From positions 1-8,285 of the forward strand of contig JBGPOP010000073.1 in NCBI GenBank assembly GCA_041488095.1: a stretch of DNA of 8,285 nt. Direction: 5' to 3'. The DNA is from DASYPQ01 sp041488095. GTDB taxonomy: Bacteria > Planctomycetota > UBA1135 > GCA-002686595. Position 1 is the first letter of the stretch. Each line of letters starts with the position of its first letter. Below the pieces are notes generated by a model. The model saw nothing but the letters and a program-made list of their open reading frames with translations, ran no database searches and was not told the DNA's origin. The translations under genes were made by a program, and so were the position numbers. Positions 6,303 to 8,285 of the stretch are shown one piece after another.

Positions 6303-6426
6303 ATTCGGTCGGGCTTCCGCGCTTCCGAATGGTCGCAAGGGGCGAGGAACCGGAGGCTCTTCGCCCAATGGGGGCCTCAAGCCACCGGGATCGCAGCACT
6401 CCTCCGGACCCTTCCTGCCCGGTTGC
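6303..6426. other. Cluster of three hairpins in a 236-base intergenic gap
   Basis: The gap 6278-6513 has no credible gene. It holds three successive inverted repeats. The first pairs ATTCGG (6303-6308) with CCGAAT (6325-6330), with CGG/CCG nested inside. The second pairs GGGCGAGGA (6340-6348) with TCTTCGCCC (6358-6366), 9 bp with one G-T. The third pairs ACCGGG (6384-6389) with CCCGGT (6418-6423), extendable past one mismatch by GC/GC to 6381-6426. The loop of the second contains CCGGAGG (6350-6356), fully complementary to CCTCCGG (6401-6407) in the loop of the third. No T-run follows, so a simple terminator is unlikely. It could be a structured RNA, a 3' end element or an interspersed palindromic repeat; the strand is undetermined. 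Confidence 0.4.
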
Positions 6427-6451
6427 GAGTCAGCCGTCGCGCGCAAGAACG

Positions 6452-6480
6452 TTGAATCGTCACACTCCCTTCCATAGAAA
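6452..6480 (+). promoter_or_regulatory. Candidate promoter for topoisomerase VI subunit B
   Basis: TTGAAT (6452-6457) and TAGAAA (6475-6480) are separated by exactly 17 bases. The -35 matches TTGACA at four positions and the -10 matches TATAAT at four positions. The predicted start would leave a leader of about 27 bases before the TTG at 6514, which is enough to include the ribosome binding site at 6502-6506. Confidence 0.5.
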
Positions 6481-6501
6481 CCGAGACCAGATCCCCACCA
6501 C

Positions 6502-6506
6502 GAGGA
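6502..6506 (+). promoter_or_regulatory. Ribosome binding site that supports the TTG start
   Basis: GAGGA lies 7 bases before TTG at 6514, an ideal spacing. This is the main reason for choosing TTG over in-frame GTG at 6571 or 6580 and over the first in-frame ATG at 6721. Confidence 0.6.
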
Positions 6507-6513
6507 TGCAGCC

Positions 6514-8285
6514 TTGGCCAGCCCGAACCTGTCCGCCCCCACCCTCTTCGATCTCGACGAGGAGAAGGGTGTGCCCCCCGTGAAGGAGAAGAAGTCGAAG
6601 AAGCCAGCGACGGCGACCGCTCGCCCCGCCCCCGAGCGCAAGCCGAAGGCCGATGTCGAGGACGAGACCGAGACGGCTCCCGACCGCAAGAGGTCCTCCC
6701 GCCGCGCGACCGCCGAGGAGATGGCCGGCCGCCAGCGCGAGATCTCCGTCGCCGAGTTCTTCACCAAGAACCGCCACCTCCTCGGCTTCGACTCGCCGCT
6801 CAAGGCGCTGCTCACCGCGGTCAAGGAGGCGGTCGACAACTCGCTCGACGCGTGCGAGGAGGCCGGCATCCTCCCCGAGGTCGTCGTCGAGATCGCCCCG
6901 GTTTCGAACGGCGCCGAAGACCGCTTCCGCATCGCGGTCGAGGACAACGGTCCCGGCATCGTCAAGGAGCAGATCGCCAGGATCTTCGGCAAGCTCCTCT
7001 ACGGCTCGAAGTTCCACAAGCTCAGTCAGAGCCGCGGCCAGCAGGGCATCGGCATCTCGGCCGCGGGCATGTACGGCCTGCTCACGACCGGCAAGCCGGT
7101 CCGCATCGTCTCGCGCACCGGCAAGAAGGCCAAAGCGCACGAATTCCTGCTCTCGATCGACACGGCCCACAACCGTCCCGACGTCCACGGCGAGAAGGAG
7201 GTCGACTGGGACCGCGAGCACGGCACGCGCGTTGAGATCGAGCTGGAGGCCAAGTACCAGAAGGGCCTGCGCTCGGTCGACATGTACTTGAAGCTCACCG
7301 CGATCGCGAACCCGCACGTCACGATCCGCTACACGGATCCGGGCGGCGAGAAGGTCGTCTACGAGCGCTCGACCCGGCAGCTCCCGGATGCCGTCGAGGA
7401 GATCAAGCCGCACCCGCACGGCGTCGAGCTCGGGCGCCTGATCGCGATGCTCAAGGACACACGATCGCGATCCCTCTCGGGCTTCCTCCAGGAGGAATTC
7501 TCGCGCGTCGGGCGCAAGGCCGCGGTCGACATCTGCAAGCTCGCCAGGCTCTCCGAGAAGGCCTATCCGACGCGCATCGCACGCGAGGAGGCGGCCTCTC
7601 TCCACGGCTCGATCCAGAAGAGCAGGATCTCCGCGCCGAGCATGGCCTGCATCTCGCCGATCGGCGAGGAGCTCGTGGTCTCGGGGATGAAGAAGGAGGT
7701 CGAGGCCGACTTCTACTGCGCCGCGACGCGCCCGCCGGCCGTGTACCGCGGCAACCCCTTCCAGGTCGAGGTCGGCATCGCCTACGGCAAGCCCGGCGGC
7801 GTCGGCCTGGAGATGACCGAGGCGGGACGGATCAAGAAGACCGACAAGGCCGCCGCCGCGACCGAAGACCTCGTCGGCGCCGCGGACGAGCCCATCCGCG
7901 TGCTGCGCTTCGCCAACCGCGTGCCGCTCCTCCACCAGCAGGCCGCGTGCGCGATCACGAAGTGCGTCATCGGGACCGACTGGAAGCGCTACGGCCTCCA
8001 GCATCCCCGGGGCGCGCTCCCCCTCGGGCCGATGGCGGTCCTGGTGCACATCGCGAGCGTGTGGGTCCCGTTCACCTCCGAGTCCAAGGAGGCGATCGCG
8101 AGCTACGCCGAGATCCAGAAGGAGATCAAGCTCGGCCTGCAGGAGTGCGGGCGCAAGCTCGGCGCCTACATCCGCAAGGGCAAGCGCCTGCGCGCCGAGT
8201 TCGACAAGCGGAGCTACATCGAGAAGTACATCCCCCACATCGGCATCGCGCTGCAGGAGATCCTCGACCTCTCGAACGAGGAGCG
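6514..8285 (+). CDS. top6B: DNA topoisomerase VI subunit B (type IIB), partial
   Basis: The 3' end lies beyond the window; 590 codons are visible. Subunit B is the ATPase of the A2B2 type IIB topoisomerase, which passes one DNA duplex through another; the A subunit makes the cut and is not in view. GHKL motifs are intact: N box KEAVDNSLDACEEAG with Glu105 and Asn109, VEDNGPGI at 142-149, and SRGQQGIGISAAGMYG at 173-188. A KPHPHGVE segment (298-305) introduces the H2TH region. In the transducer, LVHIASVWVPFTSESKEAIA (510-529) carries the likely switch lysine Lys525. HQQAACAIT and WKRYG segments also match the archaeal family. The conserved fold starts near residue 75, so residues 1-70 are an extension rich in Lys, Glu, Pro and Ala. 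In-frame TAG at 6475 limits the start; TTG has the best ribosome binding site. The archaeal protein is about 530 residues, so a modest C-terminal part is missing here. The family is typical of archaea and plants and patchy in bacteria. Confidence 0.93.
   Translation, partial: MASPNLSAPTLFDLDEEKGVPPVKEKKSKKPATATARPAPERKPKADVEDETETAPDRKRSSRRATAEEMAGRQREISVAEFFTKNRHLLGFDSPLKALLTAVKEAVDNSLDACEEAGILPEVVVEIAPVSNGAEDRFRIAVEDNGPGIVKEQIARIFGKLLYGSKFHKLSQSRGQQGIGISAAGMYGLLTTGKPVRIVSRTGKKAKAHEFLLSIDTAHNRPDVHGEKEVDWDREHGTRVEIELEAKYQKGLRSVDMYLKLTAIANPHVTIRYTDPGGEKVVYERSTRQLPDAVEEIKPHPHGVELGRLIAMLKDTRSRSLSGFLQEEFSRVGRKAAVDICKLARLSEKAYPTRIAREEAASLHGSIQKSRISAPSMACISPIGEELVVSGMKKEVEADFYCAATRPPAVYRGNPFQVEVGIAYGKPGGVGLEMTEAGRIKKTDKAAAATEDLVGAADEPIRVLRFANRVPLLHQQAACAITKCVIGTDWKRYGLQHPRGALPLGPMAVLVHIASVWVPFTSESKEAIASYAEIQKEIKLGLQECGRKLGAYIRKGKRLRAEFDKRSYIEKYIPHIGIALQEILDLSNEE

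Noticed and set aside
6282..6583. Short open frames in the gap before the topoisomerase gene, on both strands
   Set aside because: No ribosome binding site of note, Ser/Pro/Arg-rich translations, no motif. They run through the hairpin cluster and, on the plus strand, past the topoisomerase start in another frame.
6460..8238. Long open frame (592 codons) on the minus strand across the topoisomerase gene
   Set aside because: It is a mirror of the GC-rich codon pattern of the real gene. Its translation is Leu/Ala/Asp/Arg-rich with no domain, while the plus strand carries all topoisomerase VI B motifs.

Overview
The window is about 8.3 kb of GC-rich bacterial DNA, densely coded, with strong G/C bias at third codon positions. 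That bias opens long antisense shadow frames almost everywhere. No rRNA, tRNA, CRISPR array or complete mobile element was seen. The gene mix points, by inference only, to a Planctomycetota-like bacterium with a large high-GC genome. It includes a secreted SGNH-like protein with a C-terminal tail ending in a W-x-RDP...DG-hydrophobic pattern, a secreted protein built of carboxypeptidase-regulatory-like modules, a futalosine-pathway mqnA homologue, and a bacterial topoisomerase VI B subunit. No marker gene is present to prove the taxonomy.

Layout: a divergent promoter region near 3436-3531 splits the window. Leftward (minus strand) run the SGNH-like secreted protein (2080-3435), a TerB-like/DUF533-like protein with an N-terminal hydrophobic segment (1310-2005), a GYF_2-AIM24 protein (297-1313, overlapping the previous gene by 4 bases), a candidate terminator (248-290), and the first 54 codons of a zinc-ribbon protein resembling transposase N-termini (162 to the window edge). 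Rightward (plus strand) run an mqnA homologue (3532-4368), a 69-residue zinc-ribbon protein overlapping it by 11 bases (4358-4567), and a 562-residue exported beta-sandwich repeat protein (4589-6277). Then comes a 236-base intergenic stretch rich in hairpins, followed by topoisomerase VI subunit B (TTG start at 6514, open at the window end).

Functional links: the TerB-like and AIM24 genes are translationally coupled. The TerB-like protein carries two PPPLP-(S/A)-T motifs that could dock on the GYF_2 domain of its neighbour, so they may act as one envelope-associated unit. The mqnA homologue belongs to menaquinone synthesis by sequence family, but lacks residues normally conserved in chorismate dehydratase. 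The topoisomerase VI B subunit has all visible ATPase motifs plus a basic/acidic low-complexity N-terminal extension, and its own promoter and ribosome binding site. The most unexplained non-coding signal is the trio of hairpins at 6303-6426, in which the loops of the second and third could pair over 7 bases.
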